Assembly: GCF_051622035.1 (NCBI RefSeq)
Contig: NC_135355.1
Span: 42,387,486-42,451,485 of the forward strand
Reading direction: 5' to 3'
DNA: 64,000 nucleotides
DNA from: Arctopsyche grandis
Lineage: Eukaryota > Arthropoda > Insecta > Trichoptera > Hydropsychidae
The notes under the pieces were generated by a model. That model saw nothing but the letters and a program-made list of their open reading frames with translations. It made no database searches and was not told the origin of the DNA. A program made the translations under genes and the position numbers. Shown here in pieces: positions 26,145-39,700 of this stretch (its first letter is position 1; the number at the start of each line of letters is the position of its first letter).

Positions 26145-26284
26145 CTCAGCTGAGTCACCATCAGAAGAAGCGCAGGAATATTGCTCAATAGGCCTGTAAT
26201 TTGCATTGGTCCAGCGAACTTCGACCACCATTGTTCTTGGCCATTATGCTTTTCGTAATCAATTAGAGGCGAGATTTGCCCATC
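26145..26284 (-). CDS. orphan exon-like segment, possibly a membrane transporter
   Basis: A minus-strand stretch of 140 bp is bounded by a CAG-type acceptor (at 26285) and a strong donor, GAG|GTGAGG. It stays open in one frame with protein-like content: a polar part (DYEKHNGQEQWWSKF) and then a hydrophobic helix (TGLLSNIPALLLMV). The W-W-K-F...LLSNIPALLLM pattern faintly recalls the loop-plus-helix near the N-terminus of equilibrative nucleoside transporters (SLC29), but this is a weak impression. Neighbouring exons were not found. It may be an isolated exon of a long gene or a relic. Confidence 0.3.
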
Positions 26285-26634
26285 CTGACTTGTTTGTGGT
26301 CGTGACACCGACAAAATTAAAAAGTAATTGCACAAATTCGACGGATAGTTCACCTCATATTATTTTTGTATGTGTACCTACACCACGTAAACGTGTAGAT
26401 ATACTCGTACGTATGTATGTATTATATGCAGAATGTAATGTAGCCCTTGAAGCGTAGCAGACAGGAAGTGTTAAAAACACAAGGTGCACTTTTCGTTGGA
26501 CCCCTCTTTTGAACACTCTTGTTCTTATCCAATTTCCGGTGCAACGCAGACGAATTCAACCACGTTTTGGACTATAATGGCGTATTATATCTACATATGC
26601 GTATATACTACATATGTACATATAATATATGCCA

Positions 26635-26812
26635 CTAGTTGTTTTACCCGGCTTCGCTCAGTATTTGTAATATAAACAGCTTAAACATGGCGAATCTAAT
26701 AGTAAATATTCATTTGTTTTTTTATTAAATTTATTTAACCAACATTACATATTTATATACTTACATACAATGTCTCTTTCGAAATTATAGGTATATATGC
26801 ACATATATTAGA
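26635..26812 (-). mobile_element. short non-autonomous Helitron-type element
   Basis: Reversed relative to the copy at 3402. On the minus strand it runs from TCTAATATAT after an A to GAAGCCGGGTAAAACAACTAG before a T. At 178 bp it is a shortened family member with an insertion of ATATGTGC-type sequence close to the 5' end. Non-coding. Confidence 0.65.
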
Positions 26813-28830
26813 TTATATTACGTACAATTTGTATGTACATATGTATTTATGCATCTATATTACATATGTCAGTATCCATGCGACGACAAAAATAAATAAA
26901 ACAAAACAGCTAATTTCAAATTGAACTTTTCCTATTATTCATTTAAAAGGAAATTATTTTTTTCTAAAATTTCCATATTAACCTATAGTAACCTCATAAA
27001 AATTTACAACTTTTGTTCAACGGTTTTATCACGATAAGTTTTCGTTTTTATAAGCCCCATATGTATTATATGTATGTGCACTATACGAATGTATGTACAT
27101 ATTTTCGTGCATATTATAAGATTATATTATATTATACATATATTTAGTATGATTGTCGATGGATGAAGACTCGTCAATATTATAAAAATATAGGCTTCAA
27201 TTAGCATTATAAATATGGATTTCGTCAGAGTGTATAATATAATTGAATTTCGAATTGTGTTCCTTATACATAAAATGGGCATCGATTTAGTGAAAGTGAA
27301 CGATTGCGCGATTGTCAATACGTGAAAATATTTCCCAGTTGTTTCGGTGTATACAATTTTTAAAACTGTGCAGAACACGAAAGTTACTAAATAAAGTCCA
27401 GTTGATTCAATTAATATGTACATATGTATATTTTACATGAAATTTGTTAAAAGCACCCACAATAAACTTTTTAGAAATTTGATTGACAATCGCAATTCAG
27501 GGGTTCAATTTCACCAATGAAACTAAATATGGGTACCTATGTACATACATACATATGTACGTGTAACAGTATAATATTTACATTCACTGTCCATATTAGC
27601 TTTCTCATTATAACATAATATTGAACTCACATGGTTATATAATTATCGTTAAAATTTAGCGTGATTAGAATCTTAACTGTCCCAAAAAATGTCTAATTGA
27701 CAATATGAAATTCCATTCAATGGTCAATAGTTTCGGATGCTATACAATTGAATTAAATTGAAAATGCTTCTGTAATCAATTAAATTAAATTGAAATTACA
27801 TATGTGATTAAACCTACGTATGTAAACTATTATGAATGTTAGATTTGTGTGATACATATATGAGAGATGTTTATCATCACTTTGAGATACATAATCGTTT
27901 TGTGCAGGATGTACATATGTATAATATGTACATTCATATAATATATCTATGTACATATCATAAAATTCGAAACAAAACATAAATTTGAACGTCCAGGATG
28001 TGCCATTTTTCTTTCACGTTCTGTTTGCCAAGGTTTTGACAAAAATTCATACATTTGGAAGTCAGTTTGTCCTCGTACGAGAATAATATAAAAATAAATT
28101 ACGAAACTTGGTTCATCCGTTCGATACGTATCGAAATAACTAAGCCAGTCTCCAAAAAGTGTTAGGAATAATATATTTTTTGTCGATATGTATGTATATG
28201 TAAAAAATGAATCGTACGATATCTTCGAATACGAATCTTCAACCGTGAATAAAGATGAAGATGGAGAGCAGCGGTGAGGTAGTTAAAATTTGTGGTAGTT
28301 ACCTGGGGCGATCAGCTGGTATCCACCTGCAATAGTGCTATCGAAGTCAACAAATATTATAACAATTCCATGGTTTGAACCCAAGGATAACCGCATTTCG
28401 TCGTGCCGCAACAGCGTGAGATTATACGCAACAAGTGCACGGCTTTACCATACCCAAAATTCAAACCCATTAAATTTTACCCGTATCGACTGGCTATATA
28501 AATATGTACATTTGTGTACATTCATATATACATGATATATGTAAGTTTGACTAGTCTAATCACCTTACGAATATGTATTCAGAAAACATTGTTTAAACTT
28601 GTTGCAGTTTCTGCTGGCCCAAACTTTTAGTAATGAATAATTGAATTGACTAAGATGCATAGGTACTTATGTACTACATATGAACGTTTGTAGTATGTAT
28701 GTATTTCATCAAATATCCTGCACGTTTATGGCCTGAGAAAATCTCAACATATCTAAACCACCAAGTGACGTCCCTGACACGTGAGATTTATATATTACCA
28801 ATTTTAAGGGTTTATTTATATACTTATAAA
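26813..28830. other. intergenic or intronic DNA, no gene recognised
   Basis: No supported exon. ATGTACATATGT motifs are very dense. A GC-richer patch at 28250-28460 contains exon-like and tRNA-box-like words that I could not confirm. Confidence 0.45.
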
Positions 28831-29962
28831 CAGAGCCGTAGCGATGTTTTTGGTGCCCTTGGCAAATATCAATTTGGCACCCCTTTATTATTTTTTCATT
28901 AGATTTAAATAATTTATTTCATTTAAAAAATACATATTAATTAAAATATATAAATTAAACATTTTAAAATAAAATTACAAAAACAAAACATAAAATTACA
29001 AAAACAGGATTATTTTTTATATTAAAAATATCCCACATTGACTATTTCGCAATAAATATCATATTATAAAAGAAATCAGTGCACTTACAACAATTAAAAT
29101 TTAGTGATATTTATTTTTTTGTCGTTTATTTTAATTTTTGTTAATGTTTGTTTCAAATAATTTTTTCTTTATCTAAAACCATAAATCTGCCTAGACCGAT
29201 AACCTTTTATATTATTAACAACTTAACTATTAATTATTACAGATAGAAAAAAAAGTAAAGACGAATTTTCCGTGAATTTGGTCTGTTATTCTATTATCAA
29301 AATTTATATTATTTGATAATTCAATTTCTATTGATAATATACTAAAATATGATAATCGCTCTTGACCGCTGGTCGATCTCAAATAATTTTTAAGTATTTT
29401 TAGTGTACTAAAACTCCTTTCTGTCGAATACAATTTATATTTTATTCTTTCTCCTATTTATTGCAGGTACTGTGATATCTCGTTCATCACGCGGTGAACA
29501 AAACCGGTTTGTAATTCAGTTCCGGGCAATTGCTTATCTGCCGTGGTCCCGTGGTCACCAGCTTCAGTTTATCTGATACTCTGGTACTTGTGAGTGGTAC
29601 TGTATGTTGAGTGTAGACAGTTAGTCAAAGTAAAGAAAAAAGATCCGTATTTTACAGAAGGTCGCGTAAAAGTCTTAGAATGCGACAGTCGTTTATATTC
29701 TTTATAAGATATTCGAAAGATACACAATATTTGTAGATATTTCAACTAAGTACATATACTTTACAAGGTATCATAACATTAAATAATTTCGATATTTTAT
29801 CATTAAAAATCGATAATTTGTTAAAAAAAAACATTTTCCAGGCATAAAATGTCCCTAAAAATATATAAAGTTCATTAAAAAAAGGGATTGGAGGTGGATT
29901 TAGCCTCCTCGTGCCCCAACTGTTTACACGTAATTTTGTTTATTGTTAGTATATTCTAATAC
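28831..29962. other. AT-rich DNA with a hAT-like left end
   Basis: CAGAGCCGTAGCGATG at 28831, followed by GGTGCCCTTGGC, looks like the left end of a hAT-type element. No matching right end was found. The remainder is AT-rich and non-coding. The ORF at 29230-29433 (minus; RSFSTLKILKNYLRS) resembles the ERxFSxLKxIKxxLR stretch of ZMYM6/hAT C-terminal domains, which suggests a transposase relic. Confidence 0.4.
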
Positions 29963-30393
29963 CAGGGGCGTCTTTACAGCTTTTAAAAAGAGAGGTGCAA
30001 ATTTTTTGACTAGTAAGGAATGACTTTCTAGAGGTGGGGGGGGGGGGGGGGGGGCGGTGTATTGTATTAAAAAATGAGTGTAGATGAATTTTAACTATTT
30101 GTTTTTATCATTTTTTTATTTATATATTTTTATCAATAAAATTAATAGTAAAATAATTTTAAAGGATGAATGAGTCTTACTAAATATATTCGACAGTTAA
30201 CATTATTTTTTCTGGGAAAAATCAACGTGTTTATACCTGACAGTGTTCTACAGAATTTCAATGTTCTATTTTTGTTGGTTTAGTATTTTAATTCAAATTC
30301 ATAATAATACATTAAACAACGTGGATAATCCCGTTCAAATCATTAGGGGCTGGCTGTCCATCCCAGCTCCCCCCCCCCCATATGACACCCCTG
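29963..30393. mobile_element. probable hAT-type MITE
   Basis: The left end is CAGGGGCGTCTTTAC and the right end, reversed, is CAGGGGTGTCATATG: a 9-10 bp imperfect inverted repeat starting CAG. Poly-G and poly-C runs (30036-30055, 30370-30379) lie inside and are likely length-unstable. Flanking 8-mers (TCTAATAC and TATTATAT) match at 5 of 8 positions only, so the duplication is eroded or absent. Confidence 0.5.
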
Positions 30394-30715
30394 TATTATA
30401 TATACTCTTTGGAAAATGAAAATGTAAATACAATAAATTAGTGTATTTTAAACAGTGGGGAACGGGAGCACAAACAAATGTACGCTTTAAAATTAAAATG
30501 GCCAACGAGTGTTGCGTTTAGAATTATTTTTGCTCTAGAACAATTTTTACAGCGGTATTTAGGTATGTAATGTAAGTTTGTATAAAAACTGAAAATGCAT
30601 AAAACAAATGAGAGATGTTAGTAAATGTAAGACGAGGAGTGTTTGTGTGGCAGCACTGCTTTAGTGAGCTGTGACGTTGGCTGTGGTGGGGGTGGCGGTT
30701 AAAGTTTGACGTTTC

Positions 30716-30743
30716 TGACGTCACTCAGACTATAGTATTCAGT
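30716..30743 (+). promoter_or_regulatory. candidate RNF8 promoter: TGACGTCA plus initiator
   Basis: A perfect CRE/ATF palindrome, TGACGTCA (30716-30723), lies 16 bp upstream of TCAGT (30739-30743), the arthropod initiator consensus. The first in-frame ATG of the RNF8 model is at 30798, giving a 5' leader of about 55 bp. A second TGACG half-site lies at 30672. Function inferred from motif and position only. Confidence 0.4.
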
Positions 30744-30797
30744 GGTGGGAAAGCCAGCCTAGAAGAGCGATAGAAGGCAATAGCAATAGCAATAGCA

Positions 30798-33700
30798 ATG
30801 GAAATGGCGGCCGAAGGGTCGAGAAGACGTTCGTTTCGTCTGCGGTCGCTGCGCCCTCTCAAACCCCAATTCGAAGCTCTCGCTGACATCTCGCTCTCTC
30901 CACCACACGTTCGTTCCTTTTTACTTATTATTATTCTCTCTGTTTTTGTTTTAGTCCATTCATTTCTTTCACCATGTCATAACAATTGTCATTTTATTAA
31001 CGTATTTCATTTGTTTGTTTACTTCGAAATTATATAATTCTCGAGTAGCCAATTTCAAACATAAATATGTCACCTTTTTGTATTTACGAGTAGTTTTCTA
31101 TGTAAAATACATATATAGACTTAACATTTGAGTCACCACTCGAATACCATCTACAAATAAATAAACATTCATTTCAAATTTGAATGTGTAGGTGTAGACA
31201 GACTTTTTGCAATGGGCTTCGGGGGAGGATCCGCTAAAACGAATGCAGATTCCATCAAATCACCATCATTCTCTTCCACAGTCATAATGTGTGAATCGTG
31301 TGCCACTTTTGAAGACTCGTGTTCCACCCAAACATAATGTGTATAATTAAACCGTTTTGCAGGTGATGTTGGGGAGGGCTCTCAGCAACCACACCGTCAT
31401 ACCCCACGTCGGTATTTCTAGACAACATTGCACTTTCACCGTGTCGCCGGATGGGTCATGGATTCTCAAGGATATGAGTTCTGCCGGAATCGTACTTAAT
31501 AACAAACGCGTACCAAAAAATGAATCGCTTCAACTGAACGACGGAGACGTTTTGAGATTAGATGCTCTGGGAGAATTTTCGTATGCGTTCGAACGAGTCG
31601 GGGACGTTTCCAACGACGAGGACACGACATGCGTAGGCTTGGATTACGATAGTGATAACGGAATACAGAGAATGAAAGCAAAATTTGAAAATTCACAAAG
31701 TTTCGAAATAGATAGAATGCAAAAAAAGATTAGCAGTGCAAAGGAAAAACACGAAGCGATAGTAAATGAAAAAATCCTTTTGCAAAAGAGACACAGAGAA
31801 TCATTGAATAATGTAGAAAATAATTATCGGTTGCAAATTCAAAATTTAAAAGGCGATTTGAACCAAGTACAACTAGGAAAGGAAAAATTGCTCGCCCAAG
31901 CCAAGTTGGAAAAGGAAGAACACGAACAAAGTCTAAAGATAATCGTTGAATCGCTGGAGGTGATGACTAATTTTAATTAAACACACGCACTTTCATTTAA
32001 ATTTGGGTACAAATTTTATCAATTTCTCGAATCGATATAGAAATGTCTACACATGTATTAGTTAGATAGGCTGTTCCATACAAAAATAATCGGGTGAAAG
32101 TGTGCAAGTGTGGTCCAAGGTTCAATGTGGTTCAAGTGACTCATATAATATATTATAAATAAAAATCAGTTTTATTTATAATATGTAATATATCAACCTT
32201 GAGCCACAGGCTTCGCCTCCATCCCTCTCTCTCTCTCTCTCTCTCTCTCTTACTCTTGTATGAGTTGCCCTTAAAGATATTCCGTTTCAAACAGATAAAC
32301 TCAAATTGTAATTTTTTAAATAATCTTTGCCCTCTGCGAGAAATAAAACCAACTGATTTGCATCTCTGTCTCTCTCTCTCTCTGCTCGATCGTTCAATAC
32401 TGAGCATCGTGGTCTCACGGAACGTTCAGAACCTGATGGACGACTCGCCTCCACTCCTCAAGCTGATGATAGCATTCAAATACGATCCAGCCGACTCTCT
32501 AATATATGGGGGGGTCACAGTGTGGGGGATTTTCTCTACTGATCCAGCTACTATCAGATTTTCTAGACTCTCATCACTCCTCTCGACAACACGTCCGAAA
32601 TACGAAAAAAGTATTCTCCTTTGGCACGCCGTGGAGAGTCTTTCTGATATTTTAAGCTCCTGGAGAATGGAGACATTCGTCCGCTTCGCAGTCATCCAGG
32701 CATTCATTAATTTCAAAGACGTACAGGGTATTTCTCTTAAATGTCCAAGCCTCTAGAACACTAATAATTTCACCAGACGGATCTTCATTCTATCTATAAT
32801 GGATCTACTTATCCATATTTTCGTTCGACTAGTGATTGCCGTTTATGCCATTTCATTTCTTCTTGACAGTTTCCATCTGTCGAGACCAATGCACCCAGAT
32901 TAAAAAAATCGTTGTAATCTCTTAACTAGTTGGTTCATGTCAGAGTTCCAAATTGGTCTACGAAAAGAAGTTTCGTCTTATTTATCTTGGGCCTTAAATA
33001 ACTGCTTTCCACTTGTACTCTATACGCAGGAGCACAGCCATTTCTTCTTCATTGCTAGTGTGGTATCGTCCGCAAACCTCAAATTGGAAATCTTTCTGCC
33101 GGCCACTGTCGTGCCGCCCTTCCATCCGTACAGTACTTTCCTCATTATGTCTTCTCCGTATATGTTGAAAAGATCAAGAGACAATATGTCTACCTGTTGT
33201 AGGCCTCTCGAATCGGAAACTTATTTAATCTCACCGATGCCATGCTCTGAACATAAATTATGAATTAGTGCACCCATCATTTTCAGAACCTTCCACAAGA
33301 AATTCCATTTGACACAGTCAGGAGGTTTTGTGTAGTCTATGAAACAGAGTGCATATAACAGGAACTTTGAATTGTCTACGCTTTTCGATTATTTGATTAG
33401 TCGTATATTCAAGATTTGCTCTGATGTTTCACAGTTGGTCTTTTAGCTGCATCACGTGAGTTTTCTTTTTTATTTTTAGTTTTAGTTTCACCTCTGCAGC
33501 AAGAAGTTGGTGATCTGATCCACAGTCAGTCAGTCAGCTCCTGGAAACGTTTTCACATTATGCACTGATGACCTCCATCTTTTATCGATCATGATGCAAT
33601 CAATTTGATCCCTGTATCTAACGCCAAGTGATTTCCAAATATAACCAACAACCTCCTAACGTGATTTCTGAACCATATGTTCATAATAGTCCGTTCGTTT

Positions 33701-36700
33701 TCTGAAGAGAAATGTGTGTATTAGTTTTTTCCTTCTGTAATTACGTGTGCCAGTTCCATAGTATCTGACAACAACCTTAGGTCGATGTGAGTCTGACTTT
33801 TTCCCAACCTTTGCGTTGAAGTCTCCAATAAGCAATGTCAATTATTTCGTGGTAATACTATTCTCCAACCTGCCATAGACATAGCATCCGATTCGACCGA
33901 CTCGAGTTCAATATATAATAGCTTACGGGTCCCTCTGAGACTTTCATACTGTTGTGCAATATTTTTTAGGCTAAATCCTGCCATGAATTTATCCGTCGCC
34001 ACTCTGGTCTCATTGCTCCTTGTTGACGGGAGTCATTTTTCTATCCTCAACCTGGGGACCCGTGTGATTGTATGGAGCGTCTACCTCCAGACATAATTAA
34101 TAATTACAAATATTTAAAATATATTCGTAAAATAAAATACATATACAAAATTAGATCTGATCAAAACACACCAGAGTTAAATTAAATAAAATAAAATTAA
34201 AGTTTGGGATTCCACCGAGTATGTATAATGCATTATATTTATAAGCACAGTTTGAGAATGAAATGATTTGAATTTGATGTCATTATTAAAATGATGTGAT
34301 ACCATTATGGTATGGCACATGTGATGCGAAACATGTATCATACATACATACATGTGGTAATGATCCTGGCAGATGACGCTGTCCAGGATCATGGCTGTGA
34401 AGACCAAACATGTGAACAGAACCATGCGGTGGCTTAATGGCCAACCGCTCCCAGTGGAAGATTAACTTCTACTTAAGCTTTTGCGCCCTCTGCCACTTTC
34501 ATCCCCTTCCCACAATCACTCGTAATCAGTTGATATGTATGTTCCTGAAAATACATACTAATTCCTGTTTTGGTTATACCATAATACATATAATAACCTA
34601 TTACACATATATGACCTAGCATTTTCACATCCGTGAATTCGAATTGCTACAATCTATCTATATTTCCCCACACATTGGATTTTAAGAAAATAGATAAATC
34701 GATTTGTAATTATATATGTACATAAATAGAAAAAAAAATTCGGCCATAAATCAGTGGCCCTGTTTGGTTTGTGTCTAGCGATTGAAAATACAAACAATCG
34801 ACATAAACAAATGCAGTTGTCAAGTGGAAGAGATAATATACATACATAGTACATATGTACATATACGTATGTAGATCTGTCTATGGCAGTGCTACTCAAA
34901 CTATTTCAGTTGGCGGACCAGCATATATTTTTCAGTAATTCTCACGGACCAGCATCATATTTTTAAATAAAAAGTTTATGTATGTATATGAGTGAAAATT
35001 TGTTCATATAACAAATAAAAATAGTATTAAATATAAGTAGTAAAATGCCATGGGTGTCATGCCCACCCCCCCTTGGGACGAATTTAATTTCATATATACT
35101 GTAAATTTTTCATATTTAAATATATATTATATTTATTTATAACGGATTAATTGAAAAACATTTAATTGATAAATATTAATTGAAAAAAATTTCTTTCACA
35201 TTCTTTTAATTTATTAACACATTTTCCCTGAATGGGTTTTACATTATAGTAGTTTTCTTTAAAAAAAACATAACTACAATGTAAGTATCATATCTACTAT
35301 TATTTACATATATTGTAATGTTATCTATACAAATCTAAAATCATATAATTTTAATTTTTTTTATGTTCAATTTCAAAATTGCCTATTTTCTGGATCAGCC
35401 TATGTTATCCCTTGACAACTAACGTATGGCAGCATGCGATAATAGTCGTTTATAATCCGCGCCTATATCTTGGCATAGTATTCCGAATAATCTCGAGTTT
35501 GTAGGGCATGTCTTTATATAATTTATTATATGAAATGGATGAGATGATGCAACGTTATCATAAGCTATTGTTTTAATTTTTTATTTACTTCTTTGCCCAC
35601 GGACCGGTAATGGGCCGCAGACCATAGTTTGAGTAGCACTGGTCTATGATACATGATACCATTCTCTTTTTTGATTTTTTTTACGTAATTAGCATTTTTA
35701 AACTCACTCGATCTCACCACGGTCAACCAACGACTACTGGGGTTTTGAAGTTGAAGTTGGATTCCTTCTCGTAAGCCTAAATCTCCTAAATATAAATACA
35801 TTTATACATGCGTATCTATGATTTCTCAACTTTACACGATGAAATTGATAAGATAATTGTCCCTTATTGTTTTGTTTTACGTACGATAACATCGTTTAAA
35901 CTTTTATTTTGTATTCAATTTCAGAAAAAAATTAATGAATATAAATTTGACCAACAAGCATTGATTGAAGATAACAAATCCCTTATAGAAAGATTAAATA
36001 ACGAAAAAGAGGCGTTTGAAAAAAGACTCGATGAAGTAATCAATCTCAAACAAAAAAAAGTCGATACTTTAGAAAAACAATTAAACGAAAAGGATTTACG
36101 TCTCTTACACGAAAAAGAATCAATGGAGAAGAAAATGCTAGAAGATGCAGAACATTTTCAGAATAAAATGAATTTGGTAAATGATTTATTGCTCATAAAT
36201 TTTACTCTTTTTGGAACTCTAGCTTCAGATTATACTTTAAAAATTCCAAAAAAGTGTTTAACTTTTTCTTTGCATTTAATAATCAATTTAAAAAAAAAAT
36301 GTTTTCAATTCGATTGTCTTAATGGAAATTTTAATGATTTTTAAAATGTATGTATGTAGGTATATATTATACATATATATATTTTTATCGCAGTAGCTTT
36401 AAATTGTATATGAAATTATTGTGTATTAATTTTATACAATTCTTAGATAATTAAAGACTGGGAGACGCGCACTATTTTAGACCAAAAAGAAATTAAAGTG
36501 CTGCAGTCACAGATACAAATACACGAAACAAATTTGAGTAAAAGTTCAGTAACAGAATTAGAAAATCAAAAATCGATGGATGAAATGAAGAGCAAATTAG
36601 AAAAATTACAACAAGAAAGAAGCAAGGAGGTAATATATGTATGTACATATGTATATAAATATGTACATACACAAATATGTAGGATTATTTCAAATAATTA

Positions 36701-39700
36701 ATAAATTCGTTTTTATTGGATAGTTATCAGAATATGCTGCTAAATGTGCTGCCTTGGAGGTAGCCAAAAAGGATGCTGAAAAGAAATTGGCGATAATTGA
36801 GGTAAAATTTATACGTATCATGATTTTATACATGTATATACATACAGTGCCGGTTTAAGGGGGGGGGGGGGGGCTTGGGCGCCAAATAAGTTAGGGCGCC
36901 ACTCGATGCGTCAAAGGCGCTTAAAAATTAAAGCGCCAAAAGCCATACAAAATAGAGTCGTACAAAAAATTTAGGCCATACAAAATAAAGGCGTTTTTTT
37001 TCTCTAAGGGTGTTTAGAAAAAAATGCCCGAAGGCGCCATTGGGTGTAAGGCCAGCACTGTATACATAACTAGAATATGTAAAACATTTGAAAACAAGTG
37101 TCGAGATGTTTCAAGTCGGTGGAACCGAGCAGATCCCTACTGAACGTATCAACTTTGAAATGTATGTGCATTTATGCAATGCGTGCCTCATTAGTGAATA
37201 CCACATACACATACACAAGTATTCCTTAAATATATTATATGTATGTATGTACATAATATCTATGTTAAGTCTTTTTTTTGTTTTTGTTTGACAGACTGAA
37301 GCTGAGAAAAAAGACAAGTCTTCCCGAAAAAGATCTTCCAGTGACATGGAAAATAACGAAGGGCCCAGCTCGTCTGCGAAAGATATTTTATTGAAAGAAT
37401 ATAGCGAATTAATGGAAACAGAAATGATTTGTTCAATTTGTAGTGAATTTTTTATCAAATCTACAACTCTAAATTGTGGTCATTCTTTTTGTCACTATTG
37501 TATAAAATCGTGGAAGAAACAAAAACCACAATGTCCAATTTGCAGGTAATAAAGTAAACTGTTATAAATATGTATTTATTTATTTATATCCATGTATGTA
37601 TGTATGTATGTCACATATTATTACAGAGCGAAGATCACCTCGGAGCAACCTAACATTATAATAAATTCTGTAATTGACAAAATAATAGTGAAATTAGATG
37701 AAGATGCTAAAAAACATAGAAGCAGCATCATACAACAACGTTTGAAACCAGGTGAGTGAGTCAAAATCATTTTTCATAATAAAATACCTACATATTATCT
37801 TCTGGAATGTGTCACTTTTCTGGAATTTTTCGGGAGAACCCAACTTACATATGTATAGTCTATTATTGACTCACATTATATGTATGTACGATATCATTGC
37901 ATTGTTTGATATTTGGTATCTCTATTTCACAAATGATTCAGTTTATTTTTTTCATATATTTGTTATTGACAGACAAATGAATATATTATTTTTTTTCAAT
38001 TTGTTTTAGTTCGAGTACCCAAAAAATCAAAAAAAGTATGGTAAGTCATATTTATGTCATTCATTATCCATTGCCCTTTCCCTAATTTTTATATATCTAC
38101 ATAAGGGTAGATCCAAAAAAAATATATAGGACCCACTTTTAAATGAAATTATATTTTTTACAAGCCTATGTTTTGTTGATTCTTCTTGACCTTTATTATA
38201 AAAAATATATCCATTTTGTGCATCTGCAAAAACGTTAAAATTCTTATTATATATCGTTTTTAATTTAGTCTCCAAATTTGTTTTACCGTACCAAGGGATA
38301 TAAAATTTAAGAATATTTTAGGCACTAGGAGAATTGGAAAATCTATATTAAATCATTTAGATGTTACACCTAATCCGTGAAATTGTCTATTACACGCATT
38401 CGGCAAGAGAATTGCCGAATGTGTGAAAAATGCAAGCACCTCGCCCAGTTCACGGATTCGGCAAATTCTTTGGCGAATGCGTGTAATCGGCAAGAATTTG
38501 TTTACTCAAAGCGTGGAGTCGGCAAATAGACAGCAGCGCTCCAGTGTTGCTTTTTAGAACTAATCAAATGTTATTAGATCAGCGGTCACCAACATTTCGG
38601 ACCTCACGAACCACATATGTCATAATTTTAAATCCTGTTCACCACTAACATGATTATCATGACACTAAGTCTTAATAATAAGCTATCTGATTTTTGTCTC
38701 CAATGACTTCAAGCCAAAATCTGTGTCAAGTTTTACTTCAAGCCAAATTCATGTGACATATGAAAATATTTTCGCAAAATTCATGTTAAAATTTAGACGT
38801 CATGTTGCACTTTTATTGTTTCCTTTCTCCAGTACAGATCGTGAATTTAGTGCGAAACATTCTCACGGGCTTAATATTAGATTAGGGAAAAATAAAACAA
38901 TCATTAAGCCCGATTGTAAGAAACGGTTGTCAACTGTAAACGTCACAAAAACTAATCTATAACTTGGGAACATCACCTACAAGGTAAACTTTATATTTTG
39001 AGTATGAGAATATCAAATTTATAAAATATTCTATATCTAATCTATAATTTGGAAAGAGACTTTGTCGTCGTCGTCGTCGTCGTCCGTAGATCGGTGACGT
39101 CATCGAACACGTGATTCGATTTTTTATTTTTTTTCGATCCATGGGCGCCGATTTGTTTTTTTCGATTCAATGGATTCACCCCCGCGGGGGCGCAAGGCGA
39201 GTAGCTTCATGGGGTCCCGCCAGGGGCGCCACAAGGGGCGCAGCCCCGTGGGGCCCCGAAGGGGGCCCGGGGGGCCCAGCCTCATGGGGCGCAGCCCCGG
39301 GGGGCGCAGCTTTATGGGGCACAGCCTTATCGGCCGCAGCCTTATGGGGCGCAACCTTATGGGGCGCTGTCTTATGAGGCGCAGCCTTAGGGGCGCAGCC
39401 TTATGGGGCGCCGCCCCATGGGGCCCCGAAGGGGGCGCAGCATCATGGGGCGCCGCCTTATGGGGCGCTGCCTTATGGGGCGCCGCCTTATGGGGCGCTG
39501 TCTTATGGGGCGCAGCCTTATGGGGCGCCGCCATATGGGGCGCCGCCTTATGGAGCTTAGCCGCATGGGGCCCCGAAGGGGGCGCAGCCTCATGGGGCGA
39601 AGCCCCATGGGGCGCAGCCTTATGAGGCGAAGCCCTAAACGGCAACTGATCATGGGGGCGAAGCCCTTGACGGCATTTAATCATGGGGGCGCGGAGGGGC

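Noticed and set aside
28312..28335. Microexon on the minus strand (CTATTGCAG acceptor, CCCAG|GTAACTA donor) that could precede the exon at 26145
   Set aside because: 24 bp is too short to verify by content; two frames are open, and no homologous protein stretch supports it.
28313..28381. tRNA-like boxes (GATCAGCTGG and GGTTTGAACCC)
   Set aside because: No acceptor stem or cloverleaf could be drawn, and there is no A-rich tail; kept as coincidence.
30798..31037. 79-codon ORF as a stand-alone gene
   Set aside because: Its start fits RNF8 exon 1 better (promoter position and FHA-like [10 protein letters not shown]); the ORF tail is probably intron.
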